Assembly (NCBI RefSeq): GCF_918697925.1
Contig: NZ_CAKKMF010000001.1
Span: 62,001-126,000, forward strand
DNA length: 64,000 nucleotides
Reading direction: 5' to 3'
Origin: Arthrobacter sp. Bi26
GTDB lineage: Bacteria; Actinomycetota; Actinomycetes; Actinomycetales; Micrococcaceae
The position numbers were made by a program, and so were the translations under genes. The notes below the pieces were generated by a model. That model saw only the letters and a program-made list of their open reading frames with translations, had not been told where the DNA came from and did not search any database. Numbering within the stretch: position 1 is the first letter of the stretch; every line of letters starts with the position of its first letter. Shown piece by piece: positions 54,304 through 61,320 of the stretch.

Positions 54304-55515
54304 GTGTCCACTGAAACGATCATTCCCGCCGATTCCACTTCCCCGGCTGAGGCAGTAGCCGTGCTCAGCGACGAGGAAATCTTCGCATCCCACGAGGGCG
54401 GCAAGCTTTCGATTTCCAGCACCGTCCCGCTCGCCAGCAAGCGCGATCTCTCCATTGCCTACACGCCCGGCGTCGCCCAGGTCAGCCGCGCCATCCACGC
54501 CAACCCGGAGCTCGCCAAGACGCTCACGTGGGCCCAGCGCCTTGTGGTGGTGGTCAGCGACGGCACGGCCGTGCTGGGTCTGGGCAACATCGGCGCCAGC
54601 GCCTCGCTGCCCGTGATGGAGGGCAAGTCCGCGCTCTTCAAGGCCTTCGGAGAACTCGACTCCATCCCGCTGGTCCTCAACACCACCGACGTCGATGAAA
54701 TCATCGAGACACTTGTCCGGCTCCGCCCCAGCTTCGGCGCCGTCAACCTCGAGGACATCGCCGCGCCCCGCTGCTTCGAACTCGAGGAAAAACTCATCAA
54801 GGCACTGGACTGCCCGGTCATGCACGATGACCAGCACGGCACCGCCGTCGTGGTCCTCGCCGCCCTGACCAATGCCGCCAAGGTGACAGGTAGGACGCTC
54901 GACAGCCTGCGCGTGGTGGTCTCCGGTGCCGGGGCGGCCGGGATCGCCGTCGCCGAAATCCTGCTGACGGCCGGGATCGGCGACGTCGTCCTCCTGGACT
55001 CCCGCGGCACGATCAGCAAGGACCGCGCGGACATCGCCGCCGATCCGGCAAGCAAGAAGGCCCAGCTCGCAGCCCGCAGCAACCCGCGCGGAGTGGTCGG
55101 CGGTCCGGGTGAGGCGCTGCTCGGGGCCGACGTGTTCGTCGGTGTCTCCTCCGCAAAGCTGGACGAAGAGCACTTGAAGCTGATGAACCACAGCTCGATC
55201 GTGTTCGCCCTGTCCAACCCGGACCCGGAGGTCCTGCCGGAGGTCGCGAGCAAGTACGCGGCTGTGGTCGCCACCGGGCGCAGCGACTTCCCGAACCAGA
55301 TCAACAACGTCCTGGCGTTCCCCGGCATTTTCCGCGGCGCCCTCGACGCCGGCGCCCGCCGGATCACGCCGGCCATGAAGCTCGCCGCGGCCCGGGCCAT
55401 CGCAGAACTGGCCGAGGACGACCTTTCCGCGGACTACATCGTGCCCAGCCCGCTGGATCCGCGCGTGGCCCCCGCCGTCTCCGCTGCAGTCGCCGCGGCG
55501 GTCGAAGCCGAGTAG
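54304..55515 (+). CDS. NAD(P)-dependent malic enzyme
   Basis: 403 residues from a GTG with AGGAG 8 nt upstream. It decarboxylates malate to pyruvate with reduction of NAD or NADP. Small-form malic enzyme blocks are SKRDLSIAYTPGVAQVSRAIHANPELA, GLGNIGASASLPVMEGKSALFKAFGELDSIPLVLNT, NLEDIAAPRCFELEEKLI and CPVMHDDQHGTAVVVLAAL (metal and catalytic residues). The Rossmann segment is VVVSGAGAAGIAVAEILLTAG, and VFALSNPDPEVLPE completes the signature. It is monocistronic with a CRP-like site upstream. Cofactor preference cannot be read by eye. Confidence 0.92.
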   Translation: MSTETIIPADSTSPAEAVAVLSDEEIFASHEGGKLSISSTVPLASKRDLSIAYTPGVAQVSRAIHANPELAKTLTWAQRLVVVVSDGTAVLGLGNIGASASLPVMEGKSALFKAFGELDSIPLVLNTTDVDEIIETLVRLRPSFGAVNLEDIAAPRCFELEEKLIKALDCPVMHDDQHGTAVVVLAALTNAAKVTGRTLDSLRVVVSGAGAAGIAVAEILLTAGIGDVVLLDSRGTISKDRADIAADPASKKAQLAARSNPRGVVGGPGEALLGADVFVGVSSAKLDEEHLKLMNHSSIVFALSNPDPEVLPEVASKYAAVVATGRSDFPNQINNVLAFPGIFRGALDAGARRITPAMKLAAARAIAELAEDDLSADYIVPSPLDPRVAPAVSAAVAAAVEAE

Positions 55516-55603
55516 ATCCGCACACTGCGGCCCACACGGTGACGGCGGCGCTGCCCTTGGTGGAGCGCCGCCGTTGGCGAACCTGGTGGGTCCGTTCCCC
55601 GCC

Positions 55604-55609
55604 TAGACT
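55604..55609 (+). promoter_or_regulatory. -10 box TAGACT, predicted leaderless promoter (DUF456 gene)
   Basis: TAGACT ends 6 nt before the ATG at 55616, which lacks a Shine-Dalgarno sequence. Confidence 0.5.
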
Positions 55610-55615
55610 GGGCAA

Positions 55616-56116
55616 ATGAACCCCGAGACTCTGGTGACTGTGCTCTGCGGCCTCGCCATCCTGGTGGGCGTGGCCGGGACCATCATTCCCGTCCTGCCCG
55701 GCAGCATCCTGATCGGGGCGAGCCTGCTGGCCTGGGCACTGTGGGGCGGCGCCGGAACCACCGGCTGGGTGGTCTTTGGGATCGGACTGGTGTTCGTCCT
55801 GGCCGGCATGGCCGCCAGCGCCGTCCTGACCGGCCGGAAGCTAAAAGAGCACAGCATCCCCAGCCGTTCCGTGGTGGTGGGCCTGGTGCTGGGCGTGGCC
55901 GGCATGTTCATCATCCCCGTGGTGGGGCTCTTCGTGGGCTTCGCCGCCGGACTCCTGCTCAGCGAGCTGCAGCGCACCCGCGTGTTCGGCACGGCGGTGG
56001 CCTCGAGCTGGGCCGCGCTGAAGGCCACGGGCTTTGGCATGATCGTGGAATTCGGCCTCGCGTGCCTCGCCGCGAGCACTTGGGTGATCGGCCTCTGGGT
56101 GGCTGCGGCCGCCTAG
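55616..56116 (+). CDS. DUF456 family membrane protein
   Basis: 166 residues dominated by hydrophobic segments, beginning LVTVLCGLAILVGVAGTIIPVLPGSILIGASLLAWALW, followed by GWVVFGIGLVFVLAGMAASAVLTGRKLKEHSIPSRSVVVGLVLGVAGMFIIPVVGLFVGFAAGLLLSE. The P-V-L-P-G motif and the G-x-x-x-G helix-packing pattern match the DUF456 family, for which no function is established. It is followed 33 nt later by a codirectional hypothetical gene. Confidence 0.8.
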   Translation: MNPETLVTVLCGLAILVGVAGTIIPVLPGSILIGASLLAWALWGGAGTTGWVVFGIGLVFVLAGMAASAVLTGRKLKEHSIPSRSVVVGLVLGVAGMFIIPVVGLFVGFAAGLLLSELQRTRVFGTAVASSWAALKATGFGMIVEFGLACLAASTWVIGLWVAAAA

Positions 56117-56149
56117 CAGCGGCCCGCCGGAGCCTACTACCATGGGGGC

Positions 56150-57199
56150 ATGAGCGCCAGACCTGGCGAATCCGCCCCCCGCATTCCCGACGGCCGCATT
56201 CCCATCGGCCAAATTCCCGACGACCAAATTCCCGACCACCAGCGGAGGCCGTACACGGACACCCGCGACCTGACGCCCTTCCGCAAGGCAGTGGTCCGGA
56301 CGCCCGTCCGCGGCCTGGCCGGCAACGTGGGCTCAGTGGTGACCGGACTCATGGCGGGCCGGGCCCCAGGGACGCTGGCCGCCGAGGGTGGGGTGCCCCG
56401 CCTGGGCAGGGTGGGAGGCCGGGCGTCCGCCAAGAGACTGAAAGCCGTGCACTCCGCCGTCTTCGGCAGCACCGATCCGGACCGCCTGATCACCCTGGCC
56501 CGCGCCTACCCCGGCTGGGCCGGAGTCTGTTACCTCATGGCCGGGCTGCTGGCGTACTCCCACGGCGGGCATCTGCGCGCGTCCGAGCTGCTGCAGCATG
56601 GCCTGAGCCTGCGGAACGACGAGGACGCCAACCGCTATGCCGCCGCGTACCTGGCCGGCGTCGTCACGAGGGTGGAGGTGGCGGAGCGGATCGAGGTTCC
56701 GGTGCTCTTCAGCGAGGAGGCCGTGTTCCTGGCCCTGTCACATTCACTGCGCGAGACCGGCCAGGCGGAGGCGGCGCTTGCGGCACTTGCCGGCCTGCCG
56801 CCGTCGCTGCCGCTGGCCCTGGCCCGCTGTTCTCTTGAGGCTGAGCTGGGACGCGACGTTGACGTAGTGGCGGAGACCGAGGGGCTGCTGAACGCGGACG
56901 ATCTGGCCGCCGCGCTGCTGCTGGTCCGCGCGCGTTCCCTGCGCAGGCTCGGAGCCTACACCGCTTCCCGTTCAGCCCTGCAGGAAGTCCTGCGGCGCAG
57001 GAAGACAGACTTCACCCTCCGCAGTGACGCGCTGACGGACACTGCCCTGCTCCTCCTGGACGCGGGCCGCAAAACCCTCGGGTCCCGGGAATGGCAGCGC
57101 CACAAACCGGCTCAGCTGGAGGCCGTGAAGGCCATCCGCAAGGACGCGGAAATGCACGAACTCTGGGACCGCGAATACGGTCGCACTGACGACCACTGA
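56150..57199 (+). CDS. Hypothetical TPR-like protein with N-terminal repeats
   Basis: 349 residues. The N-terminal about 30 residues contain four tandem 5-residue units (R/Q-I-P-D/I-x). After a basic region, residues about 85-330 are nearly all helical with repeated small-residue pairs (RLITLARAYPGWAGVCYLMAGLLAYSHGGHLRASELLQHGLSLRNDEDANRYAAAYLAG, then LVRARSLRRLGAYTASRSALQEVLRRRKTDFTLRSDALTDTALLLLDAGR), which looks like a tetratricopeptide-type superhelix. No enzymatic motif is seen. It may be a scaffold or regulator; function unknown. GGGGG before the ATG may act as the ribosome site. Confidence 0.7.
   Translation: MSARPGESAPRIPDGRIPIGQIPDDQIPDHQRRPYTDTRDLTPFRKAVVRTPVRGLAGNVGSVVTGLMAGRAPGTLAAEGGVPRLGRVGGRASAKRLKAVHSAVFGSTDPDRLITLARAYPGWAGVCYLMAGLLAYSHGGHLRASELLQHGLSLRNDEDANRYAAAYLAGVVTRVEVAERIEVPVLFSEEAVFLALSHSLRETGQAEAALAALAGLPPSLPLALARCSLEAELGRDVDVVAETEGLLNADDLAAALLLVRARSLRRLGAYTASRSALQEVLRRRKTDFTLRSDALTDTALLLLDAGRKTLGSREWQRHKPAQLEAVKAIRKDAEMHELWDREYGRTDDH
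56180..56239 (+). repeat. Four 15-bp in-frame tandem repeats
   Basis: Units of pattern CRCATTCCCGACGRC at 56180-56194, 56195-56209, 56210-56224 and 56225-56239 encode the R/Q-I-P-D-x pentapeptides of the TPR-like protein. Copy number is likely to vary between strains. Confidence 0.8.
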
Positions 57200-57280
57200 C
57201 AATGTTCCGCGCCCGATCGTGGCCAAATACACGTATCGACTACTCTTGCGGGCCCCTTTGGCGGGGAGTACAACCGAGGC

Positions 57281-57637
57281 ATGAGAGATGCGGTGGAGCG
57301 CTGGATGCAGCACTACATCACGGCGTGGACGACGAACGATCCCGAGGACATCCGGGCCCTGTTCACCGAGGATGCCGTCTATGCAACCAGCCCCCAGGAA
57401 GCCGAACCGTGGCGGGGCCGGGACGATATTGTCGAGCACTGGCTTGCCGGGCGCGATGAGCCGGATGACTGGACGTTTGAGTGGAAGCTGCTGGGGGTCG
57501 ACGGCGGCCGGGCGTTCGTGCAGGGCCTGACAACCTACCGGGGCAACAGCCGAAGCTACGACAACCTGTGGGTCATCCAGTTGACCGCGGACGGCCGCGC
57601 GTCGTCCTTCACCGAGTGGTACATGCAGCGCAAGTAG
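57281..57637 (+). CDS. NTF2-like (SnoaL-like) protein
   Basis: 118 residues with the NTF2 fold pattern: VERWMQHYITAWTTNDPEDIRALFTEDAVYATSPQEAEPWRGRDDIVEHWLAG at the N-terminus, then strands with WTFEWKLLGVDGGRAFVQGLTTYRG and LWVIQLTADGRASSFTEWYM. As with other SnoaL-like proteins it could be a hydrolase, isomerase or binder. GAGG is immediately before the ATG. It converges on the LysE gene 15 nt away. Confidence 0.8.
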   Translation: MRDAVERWMQHYITAWTTNDPEDIRALFTEDAVYATSPQEAEPWRGRDDIVEHWLAGRDEPDDWTFEWKLLGVDGGRAFVQGLTTYRGNSRSYDNLWVIQLTADGRASSFTEWYMQRK

Positions 57638-57652
57638 CCGGGATTCCTGCCG

Positions 57653-58315
57653 TCACGCTCGGTTCATGGCTGCGCTGACGGCGGGCACGATCTGTTCGCC
57701 GAGCAGCAGGGCGCCCAGGATCAGCATGATGATTCCGCTGGCCAGCGTCACCTGGCGTGCTGCGCCCGGCCTGGCCTGCAGCAATTTCCGCGCCAGGAGT
57801 GCCACGCAGCTGTAGATGACGCCCACGAGCAGGACGAAAGTCAGCCCGAGAAGCCCCGACTGGACCGGAACCGGCAACGCGGCGTCAGGGCTGACGAACT
57901 GCGGCACCAAGGCCACGAAGAACAACAGGCCCTTGGGATTGATCCCGCTGATGCCCATGCCCTGGAGGAAGATCCGGAACTGGCTCGCCGGCGCGGCCGC
58001 ACCGGAGGCAGCCGTGCCGGTGCTGAAGCTGGCGCCACGCCAGGACCGTAGGGTGCTGAAGCCCAGCCAGAGCAGGTAGAGGGCGCCCGCGGCCGTCAGC
58101 CAGCCGAGCACGCCGGGCATCCCGGCCAGCAATGCCGCCAGTCCCAGCACCAGGAGCGCCGTGTGGACGGCGTAGCCGCCGCAGAGCCCGGCGACGGCGG
58201 GCGCGAAGCTGCGCTGCCTGAGCCCGGCCGCGATCGAATAGGCCCAGTCGACGCCGGGGGTGCATGCCAGTGCGACGGCGACAACCAGGAAGGCGAGGAA
58301 AAGCTGGGGGTTCAT
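57653..58315 (-). CDS. LysE family amino acid exporter
   Basis: 220 residues and six predicted helices. FLAFLVVAVALACTPGVDWAYSIAAGLRQRSFAPAVAGLCGGYAVHTALLVLGLAALL carries the P-G-P/V-D region, and FRIFLQGMGISGINPKGLLFFVALVPQFVSPDAALPVPVQ has the N-P-K motif of LysE/RhtB exporters. The ATG at 58315 follows GGAGCC. It is divergent from an Lrp/AsnC regulator, the usual arrangement for amino acid export pumps. The cargo is not determinable. Confidence 0.9.
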   Translation of the reverse strand: MNPQLFLAFLVVAVALACTPGVDWAYSIAAGLRQRSFAPAVAGLCGGYAVHTALLVLGLAALLAGMPGVLGWLTAAGALYLLWLGFSTLRSWRGASFSTGTAASGAAAPASQFRIFLQGMGISGINPKGLLFFVALVPQFVSPDAALPVPVQSGLLGLTFVLLVGVIYSCVALLARKLLQARPGAARQVTLASGIIMLILGALLLGEQIVPAVSAAMNRA

Positions 58316-58420
58316 GGCGGGCTCCAGGGGTGCGGCACCTCGTAGCGGGTACAAGGAAAACTCTAGGCAATTTTGGCCCGGAAGTGTTCGCGTATTTACT
58401 GAAGAATCGCGGCTCTTGGG

Positions 58421-58426
58421 TAAGAT
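58421..58426 (+). promoter_or_regulatory. -10 box TAAGAT, predicted leaderless promoter (Lrp)
   Basis: TAAGAT ends 6 nt before the GTG at 58433; GATAAT overlaps it as an alternative. There is no ribosome site. Confidence 0.45.
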
Positions 58427-58432
58427 AATTGC

Positions 58433-58888
58433 GTGATTGACAACATTGACAGAAGTATTTTGCGTTACCTCCAATCGGATGGCCGAATGACTGCCACGGC
58501 CCTGGCGGCCAAGGTCGGGCTGACCGTGGCGCCGTGCCATCGCCGGCTGCGGGATCTGGAGGCCTCCGGGATCATCCGGGGCTACCGGGCGGACATTGAT
58601 CCGGCCGCCGTGGGGCTCGGCTTCGAGGCGATCGTGTTCGTGACCCTGCGGCAGGTGGACCGTTCCACGATGGAGATCTTCGAGAACCGGGTGGCCGACA
58701 ATCCCAACATCGTGGAGGCCCAGCGGCTCTTCGGATCACCGGACTACCTGCTCAAGGTCATAGCGGAGGACCTCCCGTCTTACCAGCGTTTCTACGACAG
58801 CGAACTGACCTCACTGCCCGGCGTCGAACGCCTGACGTCAACGCTGGTCATGAAGAACCTGAAGGCCAACGCCGGGCCGCCGGTCTAA
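58433..58888 (+). CDS. Lrp/AsnC family regulator adjacent to LysE
   Basis: 151 residues. The HTH is IDRSILRYLQSDGRMTATALAAKVGLTVAPCHRRLRDLEASGIIRGYRADIDPAAVGLG, and the RAM/Lrp ligand domain follows (VFVTLRQVDRSTMEIFENRVADNPNIVEAQRLFGSPDYLLKVIAEDLPSYQRFYDSELTSLPGVERLTSTLVMKNLK). It should sense an amino acid and control the divergent exporter; in corynebacteria an Lrp protein governs the BrnFE exporter in the same way. The GTG start is most consistent with leaderless translation. Confidence 0.92.
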   Translation: MIDNIDRSILRYLQSDGRMTATALAAKVGLTVAPCHRRLRDLEASGIIRGYRADIDPAAVGLGFEAIVFVTLRQVDRSTMEIFENRVADNPNIVEAQRLFGSPDYLLKVIAEDLPSYQRFYDSELTSLPGVERLTSTLVMKNLKANAGPPV

Positions 58889-58901
58889 ACCAAGACTGGT
58901 A

Positions 58902-58918
58902 GGCCGGGGGCGCCGGCC
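58902..58918. terminator. Hairpin between two convergent Lrp genes
   Basis: GGCCGG (58902-58907) and CCGGCC (58913-58918) with a 5-nt loop; the sequence also allows extended GC pairing. It separates the convergent stops. Confidence 0.45.
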
Positions 58919-58930
58919 CCGACGAGGCGT

Positions 58931-59464
58931 TCAGGCGCCGAGTAGTCCCGTGGTCCGGTAGGGAATAACCTCGCGCAGGAACATGCTCGTTGAGGTCCGG
59001 ACGATCCCGGGGCACAACCGGATTTCCTCGGACACGCGGTAGAGATCGTCCGGGCTCTTGGCCACCACCCGGATCAGGAGATCGGTGTCGCCGGCCGGGG
59101 CGTGGCATTCGAGCACTTCCGGGATATTGCGCAGGGCAGCGATCGCCTCGTTGAGGTGGCTCTGATCCAGTTCCGCGCTCACCGCGGCCGCCACGCCCCG
59201 GCCCAGGGCGGACGGCAGCACCCGGCTGCTGTTCGGACGGAGCGCGCCCGACGCCGACATCCGCTCCAGGCGGGACTGGACCGTTCCGCGGGCCAAGCCC
59301 AGCTTCTGCGCCAGCACCATGACCGGCACGCGGGGATCGTCGTCCAGCGCGGCGAGGATCCGCCGGTCCGTCGCGTCGAGTTCCTGCAAAATGACCACTT
59401 CCTGTTCACTGTCCCGGGCGCAGTTGATCAGATTGGCTACTCCGGCGCCGGTCCGTTGCACCAA
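58931..59464 (-). CDS. Lrp/AsnC family regulator (second)
   Basis: 177 residues as the longest frame, but the family start is at LDATDRRILAALDDDPRVPVMVLAQKLGLARGTVQSRLERMSASGALRPN, so the true start may be a GTG or TTG near 59389-59398 giving about 150 residues. The ligand domain has VAAAVSAELDQSHLNEAIAALRNIPEVLECHAPAGDTDLLIRVVAKSPDDLYRVSEEIRLCPGIVRTSTSMFL. It converges with the first Lrp gene. Its targets are unknown. A hairpin lies in its upstream region. Confidence 0.85.
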   Translation of the reverse strand: MVQRTGAGVANLINCARDSEQEVVILQELDATDRRILAALDDDPRVPVMVLAQKLGLARGTVQSRLERMSASGALRPNSSRVLPSALGRGVAAAVSAELDQSHLNEAIAALRNIPEVLECHAPAGDTDLLIRVVAKSPDDLYRVSEEIRLCPGIVRTSTSMFLREVIPYRTTGLLGA

Positions 59465-59641
59465 CTGTAGGGCTTCTGCTCAAATGGTGACAACAAAGGG
59501 AACGAGACCACCGCCACGATCCCGAAGGCTACGGACACCCCGGCACACCACCCGGACCCCGGATGAGGCTCCCGCAAGGAACCCGCCGCTGACTGACTCT
59601 TGTTCACGCATCGTCACTCCGCACAACGCACCACCACGCGG

Positions 59642-59703
59642 CAAGAGCCCCTGAGCCACCGACGTCGGATTTCCCGAAGTCATCGGTAGCTGAGGGGCTC
59701 TTG
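59642..59703. repeat. Hairpin between divergent Lrp and GluQRS genes
   Basis: Arms 59642-59656 and 59689-59703 (CAAGAGCCCC / GGGGCTCTTG) match with one mismatch, with an inner ACCGA/TCGGT stem (59658-59662, 59683-59687) and a ~20-nt loop. No gene ends here, so it looks like a leader structure or a remnant terminator. Confidence 0.5.
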
Positions 59704-59715
59704 TGCTGTTCCGCA

Positions 59716-59721
59716 TAGGCT
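59716..59721 (+). promoter_or_regulatory. -10 box TAGGCT, predicted leaderless promoter (GluQRS)
   Basis: TAGGCT ends 6 nt before the ATG at 59728 and no Shine-Dalgarno sequence is present. Confidence 0.45.
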
Positions 59722-59727
59722 TGTCCC

Positions 59728-60675
59728 ATGACCTCAGCTGGCCGCTTCGCCCCCAGTCCCTCCGGCGAACTGCACGTGGGCAACCTCCGGACGGCCATCC
59801 TGGCGTGGCTCTTCGCCCGGTCCTCGGGGCGGCGGTTCCTGATGCGCGTGGAGGACCTGGACCGTGCCCGGGCCGGCGCCGAGGCCGAGCAGCTCCGCGA
59901 CCTTGCGGCGGTCGGCGTGAGCTGGGACGGCGGCGTTGTGCGCCAGACGGACCGCGAGCACCTGTATGCCGAGGCGATCGCGCAGCTGACGGCGGCCGGT
60001 CTGACCTACGAGTGCTTTTGCACCCGCCGCGAAATCCAGGAAGCACCGTCCGCGCCGCACGCTCCGCTGGGCGCCTACCCGGGGACGTGCCGGAACCTCA
60101 CCGGCGCCGAACGGGAGGCCAAACGGGCCGCCCGGCCGCCGGCTGTCCGGCTCCGTTCCGCCGTCGCTGAGGTGACTGTGCGGGACATGCTCCACGGCAA
60201 TTACACGGGGGTGGTTGACGATTTCGTGCTCCGGCGTAACGACGGCGTGACCGCCTACAACCTGGCCGTGGTGGTGGACGATGCCGCCCAGGGCATCGAC
60301 CAGGTGGTCCGCGGCGACGATCTGCTGCCGTCCACGCCGCGGCAGGCGTATTTGGCGTCGCTTTTGAATATGCCTGTTCCGGAATATGCGCACGTGCCGC
60401 TGGTACTGAACGCCGACGGCGCCCGGCTGGCCAAGCGCGACGGCGCCGTCACCCTCGCCGACCTCGCGCTGGCCGGCGTGACCGCGGACCAGGTCCGGGA
60501 CACGCTGCTGGCATCCGTCGGCCTCCCGCCCGGCCCACTGGAACATGCGCTGGCCGTCTTCGACCCGGCCGCCCTGCCACGCGAACCCTGGGTGTGGCCC
60601 GGCATGCCGGGAGCGCATCCGGGAACACGTCCGGGAACCGGCATCGGGGCCCGGACGGACAGCCGCGGCGCGTAG
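59728..60675 (+). CDS. gluQ: tRNA glutamyl-Q(34) synthetase
   Basis: 315 residues, similar to the GluRS catalytic core without an anticodon-binding domain. It glutamylates queuosine at tRNA-Asp position 34. The HIGH-like motif is GELHVGNLR (His16-Asn19) after FAPSPSG, and the KMSKS-like motif is RLAKRDGAVTLADL. Zn-site cysteines lie in YECFCTRREIQ and YPGTCRNL. The C-terminal 25 residues are Gly/Thr-rich and not conserved. It is codirectional with the HD gene 9 nt downstream. Confidence 0.93.
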   Translation: MTSAGRFAPSPSGELHVGNLRTAILAWLFARSSGRRFLMRVEDLDRARAGAEAEQLRDLAAVGVSWDGGVVRQTDREHLYAEAIAQLTAAGLTYECFCTRREIQEAPSAPHAPLGAYPGTCRNLTGAEREAKRAARPPAVRLRSAVAEVTVRDMLHGNYTGVVDDFVLRRNDGVTAYNLAVVVDDAAQGIDQVVRGDDLLPSTPRQAYLASLLNMPVPEYAHVPLVLNADGARLAKRDGAVTLADLALAGVTADQVRDTLLASVGLPPGPLEHALAVFDPAALPREPWVWPGMPGAHPGTRPGTGIGARTDSRGA

Positions 60676-60678
60676 GCT
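60673..60678 (+). promoter_or_regulatory. -10 box TAGGCT, predicted leaderless promoter (HD gene)
   Basis: TAGGCT straddles the gluQ stop and ends 6 nt before the ATG at 60685, so the HD gene may have its own transcript in addition to read-through from gluQ. Confidence 0.4.
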
Positions 60679-60684
60679 GGATTC

Positions 60685-61320
60685 ATGACCGAGCCCGCAC
60701 ACCCCCAGCCCCGCTTCACTGTCGAGACAGCCAAGGTCCTGGCCGAGGTGGCCCACAACCGGCAGAAGGACAAGCTCAAGCGGCCCTATCGGGATCATGT
60801 GCTCGCCGTCGGGGATGCCCTGGCGGACTTCGACGACGACATCCGGATCGCCGGTTACCTCCACGACATCGCCGAGGACACCCCTGTGACACGGCAGGCA
60901 CTGCTGGACATGGGTGTCTCCGAGCGCGCCGTGGACATCATCGAACGGGTCACGAAGCGCCTGCATGAGAACCCGGACGACTACCAGGCCGGCATCCGGT
61001 ACATCGCCGAGGACCACGACGCCACGCTGGTGAAGATTGCCGACAACGCGCACAATTCGCTGCCCGAACGGGTCAAGGCGCTGGCCGAAAAGTGGCCGGA
61101 CAAGCCCCCGGTCACCCGCTACGACGACGCCCGGCCGGTGCTCTACGCCGCCGTCCCTGTCGAGGAAACCCGGAAAATCCTGGCCCGAATCAATCCGTGG
61201 CTGCTGAAGGAACTCGACGACATGCTCGACGAGGCGGACGACACCGACTACGAAAACCTCTCCTACGACGGCCCGGCAGCAGTCACAGGCGAGGCCGGGC
61301 ACACGGGCGCGGCCGGCTAG
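60685..61320 (+). CDS. HD-domain hydrolase resembling small alarmone hydrolases
   Basis: 211 residues consisting of one HD domain (about 10-180). The motif order RPYRDHVLAVGDALADF, IAGYLHDIAEDTPVTRQALLDMGV, IIERVTKRLHE and ATLVKIADNAHNSLPERVKAL copies the four HD motifs of RelA/SpoT-type (p)ppGpp hydrolases (H, HDxxED, and D-N/x-x-H-N), with all metal ligands present. No synthetase or TGS domain exists, so a small alarmone hydrolase or other nucleotide/metal phosphohydrolase is possible. It converges on the esterase gene with a 4-nt overlap. Confidence 0.75.
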   Translation: MTEPAHPQPRFTVETAKVLAEVAHNRQKDKLKRPYRDHVLAVGDALADFDDDIRIAGYLHDIAEDTPVTRQALLDMGVSERAVDIIERVTKRLHENPDDYQAGIRYIAEDHDATLVKIADNAHNSLPERVKALAEKWPDKPPVTRYDDARPVLYAAVPVEETRKILARINPWLLKELDDMLDEADDTDYENLSYDGPAAVTGEAGHTGAAG

